Part shown: positions 1 to 8,891 of the stretch, piece after piece
Layout: each line of letters begins with the position of its first letter
Position numbering within the stretch: the first letter of the stretch is position 1
Assembly: GCF_000745015.1 (NCBI RefSeq)
Contig: NZ_JQNA01000002.1
Coordinates: 4,774,001-4,838,000, forward strand
DNA: 64,000 nucleotides
Source: Burkholderia sp. 9120
GTDB lineage: Bacteria; Pseudomonadota; Gammaproteobacteria; Burkholderiales; Burkholderiaceae
Reading direction: 5' to 3'
Notes under the pieces: generated by a model
The model's input: only the letters and a program-made list of their open reading frames with translations
Told to the model about the DNA's origin: nothing
Database searches by the model: none
Position numbers and translations under genes: made by a program

Positions 1-464
1 ACCTGCTGGTCCGCGATCGACAAACCGCGCACCAGTTGATCGGCGCGCAGATCGACACCGAGCGACGCGAGCAGGCCGTCCACCTCGCGACGCATCGCGT
101 CGTACTGAATGCGGCCGATGCGGTCGACCGGCTGCCGTCCCATGAAGATGTTCTCCGCGATCGAGAGGTCGAAGAACAGCGTCGGTTCCTGATAGATCAC
201 CGCGAGCCCGGCGTCGCGTGCTTCGGCGGGTGTCGCGAAGCGGCGCGCCACGCCGTCCACCAGCAACTCGCCGGTATCGGGTTGATGCACGCCGGCGAGA
301 ATCTTCACGAGTGTCGATTTGCCCGCGCCGTTTTCGCCGAGCAACGCATGCACCTCCCCCGGCCACAGCGAGAGATCGCCTTCCGAGAGCGCGCGGACCC
401 GGCCGAACGATTTGCTTGCATGCCGCAATTCAAGCCTCGGCACGGCGGATGTGGATTGCTGCAC
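1..464 (-). CDS. Sugar ABC transporter ATP-binding protein (3' part beyond window)
   Basis: N-terminal 154 residues of an RbsA/XylG/MglA-type sugar importer ATPase. The Walker A motif GENGAGKS is visible, followed by the Q-loop YQEP and a stretch ending in LSIADQQ just before where the ABC signature should come. The gene runs off the left edge, so the second ABC half cannot be seen. The start is a GTG at 462-464 with an AGGAAGGAG ribosome site about 8 bases upstream. It lies 65 bp downstream of the lactonase-like gene on the same strand, so it probably imports the sugar handled by that operon. L-rhamnose is inferred from the neighbours, not read from the protein itself. Confidence 0.88.
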   Translation of the reverse strand, partial: MQQSTSAVPRLELRHASKSFGRVRALSEGDLSLWPGEVHALLGENGAGKSTLVKILAGVHQPDTGELLVDGVARRFATPAEARDAGLAVIYQEPTLFFDLSIAENIFMGRQPVDRIGRIQYDAMRREVDGLLASLGVDLRADQLVRGLSIADQQ

Positions 465-529
465 TGCGTGTCTCCTTCCTGTTTCTCATGGCCGACCGTA
501 CGGGATGCATTGACTACATTTGAATGCAT

Positions 530-1423
530 TTAAATCCGGTAACAACGTTCTGCATTGCGGCGAAACAACGCCTCTTTTTCCGCGACACTCGCGCCGTCGA
601 CAATCGACGCATACGCGTGCCACAAGTCCGCGTAAGAACCAAACAACCGATCGACCGGGAAGTTCGACGCGAACATCGCCCGCTCCACGCCGAACGTATC
701 GATCGTTTCGAGCACGTAGGGCCGCAGGCTTTCAACGCTCCACTGGTGATCGAACATGGCGAGTCCGCTGATCTTCACGGCGATATTCCTGCAACCGGCA
801 AGCAAGCGCATGCCGTCGCGCCATGCGCGATAACCGGCCACGCTGTCGCGGTCTACGAACATGCCCGCATGGTTGATGATAAACAGCGTGTCGCCATGCG
901 CGCGTGCCAGCGCTGCCGCGTCTTCCATCTGTGACGGATACAGTTGCAGATCGAACGACAGGTCGTAACGGCGCAGCAGCGCAAAATGTTCACGCCACTG
1001 CGGTTCGCGCATGTAATGGCGGCCGACGTAATCGAACAGCTTGTTGTCATGCACGTTCAGAATCTGACGGATGCCGCGCGTATTGGCGAATGCCGCGTGT
1101 GCTTCGAGCAGCGCCGGTGCGTTCGGCGCGGACAGATCCACCGCCGCGACGATCGCGTTCGGCATGCCGCGCGATTCTGTGCGGTCCGCGATGGACTGCA
1201 ACCAGCGCGTCTCTTCGACCGGATCGGCGGGATCGTGATTCGCCTCGACGTGCACCAGTTTCAGCACGTCGATGTCGCCCGCTTCGCCTAACAGATCGTC
1301 GAGCAGGTAGTCGTGTTTCAACTCGCGCGCGTCGCCGACGAACGACACGCCCGGGTTCTCCAGCCACGGATAGCGATGCGTTTTCAGATCCCACAAATGG
1401 ATATGCGAATCGACCACCTGCAT
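530..1423 (-). CDS. Amidohydrolase family (COG3618-type) sugar-acid lactonase, probably L-rhamnono-lactonase
   Basis: A 297-residue TIM-barrel amidohydrolase. The N-terminal metal motif VDSHIHLWD is the hallmark of the COG3618 family, which includes L-fuconolactonase and related sugar lactonases; later HVEANHD and NHAGMF segments fit further ligands. I chose the ATG at 1421-1423 because GGAGAAAC lies 7 bases upstream. An in-frame ATG at 1478-1480 would add 19 residues but has no ribosome site. It sits between L-rhamnose mutarotase and a sugar ABC ATPase, so hydrolysis of the lactone made by L-rhamnose 1-dehydrogenase is the likely job. Family assignment is firm; the exact substrate is inferred from context. 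Confidence 0.82.
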   Translation of the reverse strand: MQVVDSHIHLWDLKTHRYPWLENPGVSFVGDARELKHDYLLDDLLGEAGDIDVLKLVHVEANHDPADPVEETRWLQSIADRTESRGMPNAIVAAVDLSAPNAPALLEAHAAFANTRGIRQILNVHDNKLFDYVGRHYMREPQWREHFALLRRYDLSFDLQLYPSQMEDAAALARAHGDTLFIINHAGMFVDRDSVAGYRAWRDGMRLLAGCRNIAVKISGLAMFDHQWSVESLRPYVLETIDTFGVERAMFASNFPVDRLFGSYADLWHAYASIVDGASVAEKEALFRRNAERCYRI

Positions 1424-1484
1424 GCGAGTTTCTCCGTGCGCTGTTGATCGTGGCGAACCTGCTGAGAGAGGCGCGTTCATCGGA

Positions 1485-1814
1485 TCACGTCAAGCTCAGC
1501 GAGTTCAGATGAAAGACCGGTTCGAGCGGCTGCTGAAACGGCGTGTGATCGGGCGCGGTTTGCATGATGTCGGCCATGTAATCCCACCATTTGCGCATCA
1601 CGTCGAGTCGCGGCAGGTCGTCCATGGTGTGATGCGTGGTGCGCGTCAGGATGGCGAACAGATGGTTCGTGTCCGCGTCGAAGAAAATCCGGTACTCGCG
1701 CACGCCGCCGTTGTGCAACGCATCAACCAGCTCGGGCCAGATTTGCGCGTGACGTCGCTCGTATTCTTCGCGCATGCCGGGGTTGAGCACCATCCGGAAA
1801 GCGATTGTCTCCAT
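1485..1814 (-). CDS. rhaM: L-rhamnose mutarotase
   Basis: A 109-residue protein of the RhaM/YiiL family, which interconverts the alpha and beta anomers of L-rhamnose in the cytoplasm. Recognisable features are the N-terminal EEYERRHAQIWPEL segment, the IFFDADTNHLFAI strand and the MRKWWDYMADIM helix that lines the active site in this family. Length matches the usual 104-110 residues. It is the first gene of a leftward unit continuing into the lactonase-like gene 61 bp later. It is divergent from the LysR regulator, whose start is 139 bp away. The protein is the clearest evidence that this locus is for L-rhamnose. Confidence 0.93.
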   Translation of the reverse strand: METIAFRMVLNPGMREEYERRHAQIWPELVDALHNGGVREYRIFFDADTNHLFAILTRTTHHTMDDLPRLDVMRKWWDYMADIMQTAPDHTPFQQPLEPVFHLNSLSLT

Positions 1815-1878
1815 TGCGGCTTGTCTCCCGTCGTATTCGGGCGCTTGTCCGGCGATGCGGCTCAGCGTCTGATGCGAC

Positions 1879-1884
1879 TATAAT
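1879..1884 (+). promoter_or_regulatory. Perfect TATAAT in the rhaM / lysR divergent intergenic region
   Basis: A consensus -10 hexamer lies 69 bp before the LysR start codon. No convincing -35 box sits 16-18 bp upstream, so an activator-dependent or weak promoter is possible. The 138 bp between the divergent genes is where a LysR-type regulator would be expected to bind. Confidence 0.3.
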
Positions 1885-1952
1885 TCCTGCGTCGATAGCA
1901 TCTCAATCCGTTCTTGGGATTGGGCGATCCACAAACCGAATCGCACAGAGCC

Positions 1953-2954
1953 ATGAGCCAACACTCCGCTGCCGTCGCACTCGTCAATCGGCTCAAGTTC
2001 AAACATCTCGCGCTGCTCGTCGCGCTCGACGACGCCCGCAACCTCCATCAGGCCGCCGAGGCCATCAACGTCGCGCAGCCGAGCGCGAGCCGCATGCTCG
2101 GCGATATCGAAGAAGCGTTCGGCTTTCTGCTGTTCGAGCGCAACGCGCGCGGCATGACGCCCACGCCGCTCGGTGTCGTGACGCTCGCTTACGCGCGGCG
2201 CGCACTGGCCGAGTTGACCCGCTTCGCCGAAGACCTCGAGGTCAAACGGCGTGGCGGACATGGACAGTTGACCGTCGGCGCGATCATGGGCGCCGCGCCC
2301 GATCTGCTCGCCATGTCGGTCGCCGCTTTGAAAACCGAAAGCCCACTGCTGAACGTGCGGATTCTCGGCGAAACCAGCGACCAGGTCGTGCAATTGCTGC
2401 ATCGCCGCGAAGTCGATCTGGCGCTCGGGCGTCTGACCAATCCTCTCCAGCACAACGATTTCAGCTTCGAACCGCTGGCACGCGAAACCTTGCTGTTGGT
2501 GGTGCGCGCGGTGCATCCGCTGGCCGAGCGCTCGCGCATCACGCTGAGCGAACTGATCGACTGGCCGTGGGTCGCGCAACCCGTCACCAGCCCGGCGCGC
2601 GTGCTGTTCGAAGAAGAACTCGCGCGGGCGGGACTGGCCACGCCGGTCAACCTGACCGAATGCGCGTCGATCTTCGCGACACTGCAATTGCTCGAGAATT
2701 ACGACGCGGTGGCCATGTTGCCGGAGTCGGTGGTGCGCGATCATTTGCGCGGCAAGCTGCTGGTCGCGTTGCCGCTCGAAATCGGCAAGAGTCTCGCGGG
2801 CTTCGGCATTCTCACGCGCAAGGAAGAACCGCTCGCCGAACCGGCGCTGCGTTTCATCGACCTGCTGCGCGGTTTCTCGCGCAAGCTCGCGCGCGACGAT
2901 GTCGATAGCGTGCCCGCGCCGCCCTCCGCGACCGCTTCGGTTCCGGTGCATTGA
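1953..2954 (+). CDS. LysR-family transcriptional regulator of the rhamnose locus
   Basis: A 333-residue LysR-type regulator. Residues about 12-70 form the winged helix-turn-helix (FKHLALLVALDDARNLHQAA, then AQPSASRMLGDIE, then LFERNARGMTPTPLG). The rest is a periplasmic-binding-protein-like effector domain. The ATG at 1953 is preferred to an in-frame TTG at 1914 because the family usually begins 8-12 residues before the helix-turn-helix. It lies inside the catabolic locus: divergent from rhaM and convergent with the 1-dehydrogenase gene. The simplest inference is that it controls both leftward units in response to rhamnose or a pathway acid. The effector itself cannot be read from the sequence. 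Confidence 0.88.
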   Translation: MSQHSAAVALVNRLKFKHLALLVALDDARNLHQAAEAINVAQPSASRMLGDIEEAFGFLLFERNARGMTPTPLGVVTLAYARRALAELTRFAEDLEVKRRGGHGQLTVGAIMGAAPDLLAMSVAALKTESPLLNVRILGETSDQVVQLLHRREVDLALGRLTNPLQHNDFSFEPLARETLLLVVRAVHPLAERSRITLSELIDWPWVAQPVTSPARVLFEEELARAGLATPVNLTECASIFATLQLLENYDAVAMLPESVVRDHLRGKLLVALPLEIGKSLAGFGILTRKEEPLAEPALRFIDLLRGFSRKLARDDVDSVPAPPSATASVPVH

Positions 2955-2996
2955 CGGCGGCGGCATCGGTATCGGCATCGGCATCGGCATCGCGCG

Positions 2997-3779
2997 TTAC
3001 TGCAGGTTGACGAACAGGCCGCCGTCCACCAGCAACGCGGCGCCGGTCACGTAGCGCGCGCGGTCGGAGGCGAGGAACACCACGCAATCGGCCACGTCTT
3101 CCGGGCGGCCCAGGCGGCCCAGCGGAATGCGCTTTTCGAAGTAGGCTTTCTTTGCTTCGTCGGCGAGATCTTCTGCGTTCAGGTCGGTGGCGATGGTGCC
3201 GGGCATCACCGAATTGCAGCGAATGCCGTACGGTCCCAACGCGACCGCGCATGATTGCATCAGCGAATGCACGCCGGCTTTGGTCGGCGTGTAGTGCGTC
3301 TGCATGCCGCCGCCCACCAGCGCGCTGATCGAACTGGTTGCAACGATCGCGCCGCCCGTGCCCTGCGCTTTCATTTGCTGCGCGGCGGCTTGCGTGACGT
3401 AGAACGCGCCATTCAGATTGACCGCTACCGTCGACTCCAGAATTTCCGCCGGCATGTCGAGAAACGCGTGAAACGGACAGATGCCGGCATTGCTGGCGAG
3501 CACGTCGACCTTGCCGAACGCTTCGACCGTATGACGCACCAGCTCCTGGCCGGTTTCGCGCGCGGCGACGTTGCCCTCGATCGCGATCACGCGCCGCCCC
3601 AGCGCCTCGATTTCCTCGACGACCTCCGCGACCGCCGAACGGCGGCCGTACGATGCGTCGTTATCGCCCCAGTAGTTGATCGCCACGTCCGCGCCTTCGG
3701 TTGCGCACGCAACCGCTATCGCGCGGCCGATGCCTCGGGAACCGCCGGTGACGATCACGACCTTGTCCTTGAGCAGCAC
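2997..3779 (-). CDS. L-rhamnose 1-dehydrogenase (short-chain dehydrogenase)
   Basis: A 260-residue SDR enzyme that would oxidise L-rhamnose at C1 to rhamnonolactone with NAD(P)+. It shows TGGSRGIG (cofactor loop), NAGICPFH, the catalytic Ser in SSISALVGG, and YTPTKAG (Tyr-x3-Lys). The ending VTGAALLVDGGLFVNLQ and the NAGICPFHAFLDMP segment closely resemble, from memory, the Azotobacter vinelandii L-rhamnose 1-dehydrogenase. I place the start at the GTG 3777-3779, with AAGGAG 7 bases upstream. An ATG 33 bp further upstream lacks a ribosome site. It follows rhmD with a short gap in the same operon. Confidence 0.88.
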   Translation of the reverse strand: MLLKDKVVIVTGGSRGIGRAIAVACATEGADVAINYWGDNDASYGRRSAVAEVVEEIEALGRRVIAIEGNVAARETGQELVRHTVEAFGKVDVLASNAGICPFHAFLDMPAEILESTVAVNLNGAFYVTQAAAQQMKAQGTGGAIVATSSISALVGGGMQTHYTPTKAGVHSLMQSCAVALGPYGIRCNSVMPGTIATDLNAEDLADEAKKAYFEKRIPLGRLGRPEDVADCVVFLASDRARYVTGAALLVDGGLFVNLQ

Positions 3780-3827
3780 GTCATTCTCCTTTTCGATTTC
3801 AGCGCACAGCACGCACTCTGCGTGCGT

Positions 3828-5006
3828 TCAACGCGGATACGGCCGCACCAGCGCGCATTCCGGATTCAGTCTCACGCCGAAGCCCGGCGTGTCCGGTACT
3901 TTCATGCGTCCATTCACGGGCACCGGTTCGTCGAGCAACAGCGGCGTGAACATCGGCACGACTTCGTCGGCTTTGGGCGCCATCATCAGAAACTCGGCGA
4001 ACGGCGAGTTGTGCCGCGTGACGACGAAGTGATAGCTGTACACCGACGAACCGTGCGGCACCACCATCACATTGTGCGCATCGGCCAGCGCGGAAATCTT
4101 GATCAGTTCGGTCATGCCGCCGCACCAGCCGACATCGGGTTGAATCAGATCGCAGCATTGCATCTCCAGCAACATGCGAAAACCCCAACGCGTCGCTTCA
4201 TGCTCGCCGGTCGTCACCATCATGCCGCGCGGCACGTTGCGGCGCAGTTCGGCGTAACCCCAGTAGTCGTCGGGCGGCAGCGCTTCTTCGATCCACTTGA
4301 GGCCATACTCGTGCGCCCCGTCCGCGAGCCGCTTGGCGTACGGCACGTCGAGACTCATCCAGCAGTCGTACATCAGCCAGAAGTCGTCGCCGACGCGGCT
4401 GCGCATTTCGGCGAGCTTGTCGAGATTCTGCTTGAGACCCGCTTCGCCTTCGGCGGGTCCATGTTGCAACGGCAGCTTGCCGCCGATGAACCCCATCTCC
4501 TTCGCGAGGTCCGGACGCGCGCCGGTCGCGTAGAACACGAGTTCGTCGCGCACCGGTCCGCCCAATAGTTGGTACACCGGTTCCTTGCGCACCTTCGCGA
4601 GCAGATCCCACAGTGCGAGATCGACGCCTGAAATGGTATTGAGCACCACGCCCTTGCGGCCGTAATACAAAGTCGAAAAGTACATCTGATCCCACATCTT
4701 CTCGATATCGGTCACGAGTTGCCCTTCGAGAAAACGCGCGAGATGTTTCTCGACGATAAACGCGCCGATCTCCCCACCCGTGGTCACGGCGAAGCCGACG
4801 GTGCCGTCACTGGCTTCGATCTCCACGACCAGTGTGCCGAGTACATTGATCCCGAACGACTGGCGGCTCTGCCGGTACTCCGGATAACGCGCCATCGGCG
4901 TGGAAATATGATCGTCGATCCAATGTCCGCCGGGTTGGTCGTGATAGTCCGCTCCGCCGCCGCGAACAGTGAAGGCACGCACGTGCCGGATAGTGGGCAT
5001 GGCCAT
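3828..5006 (-). CDS. rhmD: L-rhamnonate dehydratase (enolase superfamily)
   Basis: A 392-residue member of the mandelate-racemase branch of the enolase superfamily, near the length of E. coli RhmD. It removes water from L-rhamnonate to give 2-keto-3-deoxy-L-rhamnonate. Family landmarks are DYHDQ..HWIDDH near residues 20-33, [36 protein letters not shown], the metal ligands in DCWMSLDV and [17 protein letters not shown], and [10 protein letters not shown] carrying the catalytic His. The ATG at 5004-5006 has GGAG 8 bases upstream. It is cotranscribed with the MFS gene before it and the 1-dehydrogenase after it. Confidence 0.95.
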   Translation of the reverse strand: MAMPTIRHVRAFTVRGGGADYHDQPGGHWIDDHISTPMARYPEYRQSRQSFGINVLGTLVVEIEASDGTVGFAVTTGGEIGAFIVEKHLARFLEGQLVTDIEKMWDQMYFSTLYYGRKGVVLNTISGVDLALWDLLAKVRKEPVYQLLGGPVRDELVFYATGARPDLAKEMGFIGGKLPLQHGPAEGEAGLKQNLDKLAEMRSRVGDDFWLMYDCWMSLDVPYAKRLADGAHEYGLKWIEEALPPDDYWGYAELRRNVPRGMMVTTGEHEATRWGFRMLLEMQCCDLIQPDVGWCGGMTELIKISALADAHNVMVVPHGSSVYSYHFVVTRHNSPFAEFLMMAPKADEVVPMFTPLLLDEPVPVNGRMKVPDTPGFGVRLNPECALVRPYPR

Positions 5007-5054
5007 GAGAGAGGCTCCGTTATAAGTGCGTCGACGAACCGGCCGACAATGCGC

Positions 5055-6383
5055 CTAGCGGGCGCGATGCAATAAGGTTTGGAAAGAATCGTTCGCCCCG
5101 CTCGCGTCGCGGCGCAACAGCGTGCCGATCAGCAGCGCGGCGAGCAGACTGGAGACGCCTAGCACCACCAGTCCCGCCGACGTCGACGAAAACGCGCGTT
5201 CCGCCGCAGTCCGCAAGCTCGGCGCAAAGAAGCCGCCGAGTCCACCGAGCGAATTGATCAACGCGATGCCGCCGGCAGCAGCAGCGCCCGTTAGATGGCG
5301 AGTGGGGAATGTCCAGAACAGCGGTTGCGCCGCGATGAAGCCGCTCGCCGCACAGGACAAGGCGATCAACCCGAGCACGGGGTTGTGCGCGAGTCCCGAC
5401 GCAGCAATGCCGAGCCCGGCAAGCACCAGCAATGCGACGGCCCAACGCCGATGTCCGCCTGTGCGATCCGCGCGGCGCGGCACGTACCAGGTGACAGCCA
5501 GCGCGCACAACCACGGCAGCGCGGCGACGAGACCCACGCGCAAACCGACGGTTGTCCCGAGCAAAGCGGCGACCTGTTGCGGCAGATAGAAGATCACGCC
5601 GTACACGCTCATTTGAATCAGCAGATAGATCGCCGACAGCAGCAACACGCGACGATCCACTAGCGCAGCGAGAATGCGATGCGGTCCATGCGCCGACGCG
5701 GCGCGCGCATCGTCTTCGAGTGCGGCACGCAGACTGGCGCGCTCTTGCGGATCGAGCCATTGCGCGTCGTCGGGACGGTTGTCGAGATACCAGAACGCCC
5801 ACACGCCCACCGCCGACGCCAACACGCCTTCCACCAGAAAGAGCCATTGCCAGCCGGCGAGACCCCACGCGCCATGCAATTCGAGCAGCGAACCCGACAA
5901 CGGACTGCCGAAAATAAACGCCAGCGGCGCACCGAAATAAAACACGCCGACCGCCCGCGCTCGCGCGCGTTGCGGAAACCAGTGAGTCAGGTAATAGATC
6001 ACGCCGGGAAAGAAACCCGCTTCGGCGACGCCGAGCAGAAAGCGCAGCGCGTAGAACGTGGTGGCCGAGTGCGCCAGACACATCGAGGCTGAGACGAGCC
6101 CCCACGTGACCATGATCCGGCACATCCACACCCGCGCGCCGAAGCGATGCAAGAGCAGATTGCTCGGCACCTCGAACAGCGCATAGCCGACGAAAAACAC
6201 GCCCGCGCCAAACGCGAACGCCGCGTTCGACAGACCCGTATCGTGCTGCAATGCCTTCTGCGCAAAACCGATATTGGCGCGGTCGAGAAACGCCAGCACG
6301 TACATGAGCAGGAGAAACGGCAACAGCCGGCGCATGACCTTGCTGTTGATCGCCTCCAGCGAACTGTTCGCCTGCGGGTCCAT
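5055..6383 (-). CDS. MFS transporter of the anion:cation symporter (ACS) family
   Basis: A 442-residue inner-membrane transporter with about 12 hydrophobic segments. The first-helix motif MYVLAFLDRANIGFA and the segment EVPSNLLLHRFGARVWMCRIMV are typical of ACS-family carriers for sugar acids such as rhamnonate, galactonate and glucarate. The start has a strong GAAGGAG site. It lies 48 bp upstream of rhmD, so uptake of L-rhamnonate or L-rhamnose is a reasonable inference. Substrate cannot be read from the sequence. The presence of both this carrier and an ABC ATPase in the locus suggests separate uptake of sugar and acid. Confidence 0.85.
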   Translation of the reverse strand: MDPQANSSLEAINSKVMRRLLPFLLLMYVLAFLDRANIGFAQKALQHDTGLSNAAFAFGAGVFFVGYALFEVPSNLLLHRFGARVWMCRIMVTWGLVSASMCLAHSATTFYALRFLLGVAEAGFFPGVIYYLTHWFPQRARARAVGVFYFGAPLAFIFGSPLSGSLLELHGAWGLAGWQWLFLVEGVLASAVGVWAFWYLDNRPDDAQWLDPQERASLRAALEDDARAASAHGPHRILAALVDRRVLLLSAIYLLIQMSVYGVIFYLPQQVAALLGTTVGLRVGLVAALPWLCALAVTWYVPRRADRTGGHRRWAVALLVLAGLGIAASGLAHNPVLGLIALSCAASGFIAAQPLFWTFPTRHLTGAAAAGGIALINSLGGLGGFFAPSLRTAAERAFSSTSAGLVVLGVSSLLAALLIGTLLRRDASGANDSFQTLLHRAR

Positions 6384-6504
6384 GTCGTCTCCTTCGCGAA
6401 GCTCGCCGACGGGCGGCGGCTATGCGCTTTTATCTTGAGTACGGCGAGTCATGCGGCTAGTACGGGTAATGCGTGTATGGCGACCGTCGCCATGTTGCCG
6501 CGGC

Positions 6505-7257
6505 TCAGTAAGTCGCGCGGCCGCCGGACAGATCGAACACGGAGCCTGTGCTGAACGCGCAGTCTTCCGACGACAGCCACAGAATCAGCGAGGCCGCTTC
6601 TTCCGGCAACAGGAAACGGTTCATTGGGATCTTCGACAACATGTAGTCGATATGTTGTTGCGACATCGAATCGAAGATTTCGGTTTTGGCCGCGGCGGGC
6701 GTGACGGCATTGACGAGAATGTTCTTCGTCGCGAGTTCCTTGCCGAGCGATTTGGTCAGGCCGATGAGCCCCGCCTTGGAGGCGCTGTAGTGCGAGGCGT
6801 TGGGATTGCCTTCCTTGCCGGCCACCGAGGCGATATTGACGATGCGTCCGTAGCCCTGCTTGAGCATTTGCGGCACGACCGCGCGGCAGGTGAGATACGG
6901 GCCGATCAGGTTCACGTCGATCACGCGGCGCCACACGTCGGGCTCCAGTTCCCACGTCGCGCCGTTGCCGCCGGTGATGCCGGCGCAATTGATCAGCACG
7001 TCGATCGCGCCGTGCGCGGCGACGGTTTGCGCGACCGCTTCAGCAACGGCGGCTTCCTGCGTGAGTTCGACACTGACGGCGGTGACTTTGCCGAGTTCGC
7101 TCAACTCGCGCTGGCTGCGCGCGAGGCGGTCCGCGTCGATGTCCCAGAGCGCGACGGACGCGCCCGAGTTCAGCGCCCGTTGCGCCACCGCGTAGCCGAT
7201 ACCGCGCGCGCCGCCGGTAATGGCGACCACGCGTCCGTCCAGATCGATCCGATTCAT
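6505..7257 (-). CDS. SDR dehydrogenase, probably acting on 2-keto-3-deoxy-L-rhamnonate
   Basis: A 250-residue short-chain dehydrogenase with TGGARGIG near residues 15-22, NCAGI, the catalytic Ser in NIASVAGKEG, YSASKAG, and a C-terminal GSVFDLSGGRATY. In the non-phosphorylative route the keto-deoxy acid is either split by an aldolase or oxidised at C4 by an SDR enzyme before hydrolysis. No aldolase gene is visible here, which favours the oxidative branch. It is the first gene of the leftward operon continuing to the MFS gene 121 bp later, with AGGAG before its ATG. The SDR call is firm; the substrate is inferred. Confidence 0.8.
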   Translation of the reverse strand: MNRIDLDGRVVAITGGARGIGYAVAQRALNSGASVALWDIDADRLARSQRELSELGKVTAVSVELTQEAAVAEAVAQTVAAHGAIDVLINCAGITGGNGATWELEPDVWRRVIDVNLIGPYLTCRAVVPQMLKQGYGRIVNIASVAGKEGNPNASHYSASKAGLIGLTKSLGKELATKNILVNAVTPAAAKTEIFDSMSQQHIDYMLSKIPMNRFLLPEEAASLILWLSSEDCAFSTGSVFDLSGGRATY

Positions 7258-7734
7258 CGCTGTGCTCCTGGGCAGGCCGGGCGGCTTGCCGTTGTGTTTT
7301 TGTCTATGTCTATGGGCTGGGCGAGCTTGCTGCTCACTGTCCGGCCAATATACGAGCGGGGCGATGTGCTAACAATCCGAGTATTGGAGGGGGTGATAAC
7401 AAAAGTGGATCGGGGGCTCCGTCGTTCTATGGGGCGCGGAATTCTCTAACCGTTCGCTGCAAGCGAAATCTGGCAGCACGGAAACAACGCCGTCCAGCCA
7501 GCCTGCGGCCGCCCCACCCCATGCCTCATAGGCATGCCACCCCGCTTATAAAGTCTTTTTAAATTTTCCAGGCCAGGCCTAAATTACCCATCAGACGGCA
7601 GCGACGCGTCGCTCCACCCCGCAACACGGAGCACCCCCCACTCTTCGGCCATGCATTCGATCTATCGCCAGGTTTTGAAATGGGGGCAACGCGGATCGCA
7701 TTCTGTTACTCACTTCACCGCAAAGGAAACGATC
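7258..7734. other. Divergent intergenic region between rhamnose operon and OYE operon
   Basis: These 477 bp hold no credible gene. They contain an AT-rich stretch at about 7546-7570 that could supply a promoter for the rightward OYE gene, and two short palindromes (7520-7536 and 7570-7580). The leftward promoter of the SDR gene should also lie here, but I see no consensus boxes. Confidence 0.5.
7520..7536. promoter_or_regulatory. 17-bp inverted repeat, candidate operator for the OYE operon
   Basis: CATGCCT and AGGCATG are perfect 7-bp arms around a 3-base centre. They lie about 200 bp before the OYE start, next to an AT-rich TTATAAAG stretch. The geometry fits a dimeric repressor such as the TetR- or MarR-type regulators that often control Old Yellow Enzyme genes. 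No such regulator gene is adjacent, so this is only a candidate. Confidence 0.3.
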
Positions 7735-8850
7735 ATGGCCCGCTTGTTCGCTCCGATCACCGTCGGCGCTTACCCCCTCTCGCATCGCGTTGCGCTGGCG
7801 CCGATGACGCGCCTGCGCACCATTCAACCCGGCGACATTCCGAGCCCGATGATGGCCGACTTCTACGGCCAGCGCGCCTCCGAAGGCGGACTCGAAATCA
7901 TCGAAGGCGTCAGCATCTCCGTCACCGCCCGCTCCTATCTCGGCGCGGCGAGCTTCTACCACGACGGCCAGACGGCCGGCTGGAAAGCGATCGCCAATGC
8001 CGTTCACGCCAAAGGCGGCCGCGTATTCATGCAACTGATTCACGGCGGACGTCAAAGCCACGTTGAAATGACAGGTGGCGTGGACCCGGTTGCACCGTCG
8101 GTGGTTCCGTTCGACGGCGTCGCGTTGACGAAGGATGGCTTCGTGCCCGCGTCCCCGCACCGCGCACTCGCTATCGACGAGATTCCCGGCGTCATCGAGG
8201 AATTCCGGGTTACGGCACAACGCGCGCTCGATGCCGGCTTCGACGGCGTGGAACTGCATGGCGCGAACGGTTATCTGGTCGACCAGTTCATTCAGGACGG
8301 CACCAACCAACGCAGGGACGCTTACGGCGGCCCGATCGAAAACCGTGTTCGCTTTCTGCGTGAAGCAGTCGAAGCGCTGATCTCGGTGTGGGGTGCGGAT
8401 CGGGTCGGCGTGCGCATTTCGCCATCGGGTGAATGGGGCGGCATTTCGGACAGCAATCCCGAAGCCACCTTCAGCCATGTCGCCAAAGTGCTCGACGAGT
8501 ACAAGATCGCTTACCTGCATGTGATCGAACCGCGCATCAAGGGCGACGAGACGCTGCACGAAGGTCATCCGCCGGTTGCGGTGAAGTATCTTCGTCCGCA
8601 CTTTTCCGGGCCGATCATCGCAGCGGGTGGCTTTGACGGCGATAGCGCCGAAGCCATCGTTGCAAGCGGTGACGCGGACCTGGTCGCTTTTGGCCGCCAT
8701 TTCTCGTCCAACCCGGATTTGCCGTATCGTCTGAAGCACAAGCTGCCGCTCACGCCGTACGTCCGCGCCGCATTCTGGGGCGGCGATGAAACGCACTACT
8801 CCGATTTTCCCGCCTATCAGCCTGTCGCAGAAGCCGAAGCGACCGTCTGA
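7735..8850 (+). CDS. Old Yellow Enzyme family NADH:flavin oxidoreductase
   Basis: A 371-residue FMN-dependent ene-reductase that reduces activated alkenes, quinones or nitro compounds in the cytoplasm. It shows LAPMTRLR near the FMN edge, FMQLIHGGRQSH, the substrate-binding pair in VELHGANGYLVDQF, NQRRDAYGGPIENRVRF, and VRISPSGEWGG. The closest family pattern is the NemA / xenobiotic reductase type. The ATG at 7735 is chosen over an upstream ATG at 7651 because AAAGGAAA precedes it and the family begins at this MARLF-like stretch. The next gene starts 41 bp downstream on the same strand, so the two oxidoreductases are likely co-expressed. Confidence 0.93.
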   Translation: MARLFAPITVGAYPLSHRVALAPMTRLRTIQPGDIPSPMMADFYGQRASEGGLEIIEGVSISVTARSYLGAASFYHDGQTAGWKAIANAVHAKGGRVFMQLIHGGRQSHVEMTGGVDPVAPSVVPFDGVALTKDGFVPASPHRALAIDEIPGVIEEFRVTAQRALDAGFDGVELHGANGYLVDQFIQDGTNQRRDAYGGPIENRVRFLREAVEALISVWGADRVGVRISPSGEWGGISDSNPEATFSHVAKVLDEYKIAYLHVIEPRIKGDETLHEGHPPVAVKYLRPHFSGPIIAAGGFDGDSAEAIVASGDADLVAFGRHFSSNPDLPYRLKHKLPLTPYVRAAFWGGDETHYSDFPAYQPVAEAEATV

Positions 8851-8891
8851 GTCGATTCGTGTTTCGTTATCCATCAACGTAGGAGGTTTTC

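Noticed and set aside
1878..2990. A 370-residue minus-strand frame opposite the LysR gene
   Set aside because: It is a shadow of a clear LysR gene, with a Met-Pro low-complexity start arising from the GGCATC repeats at 2964-2994.
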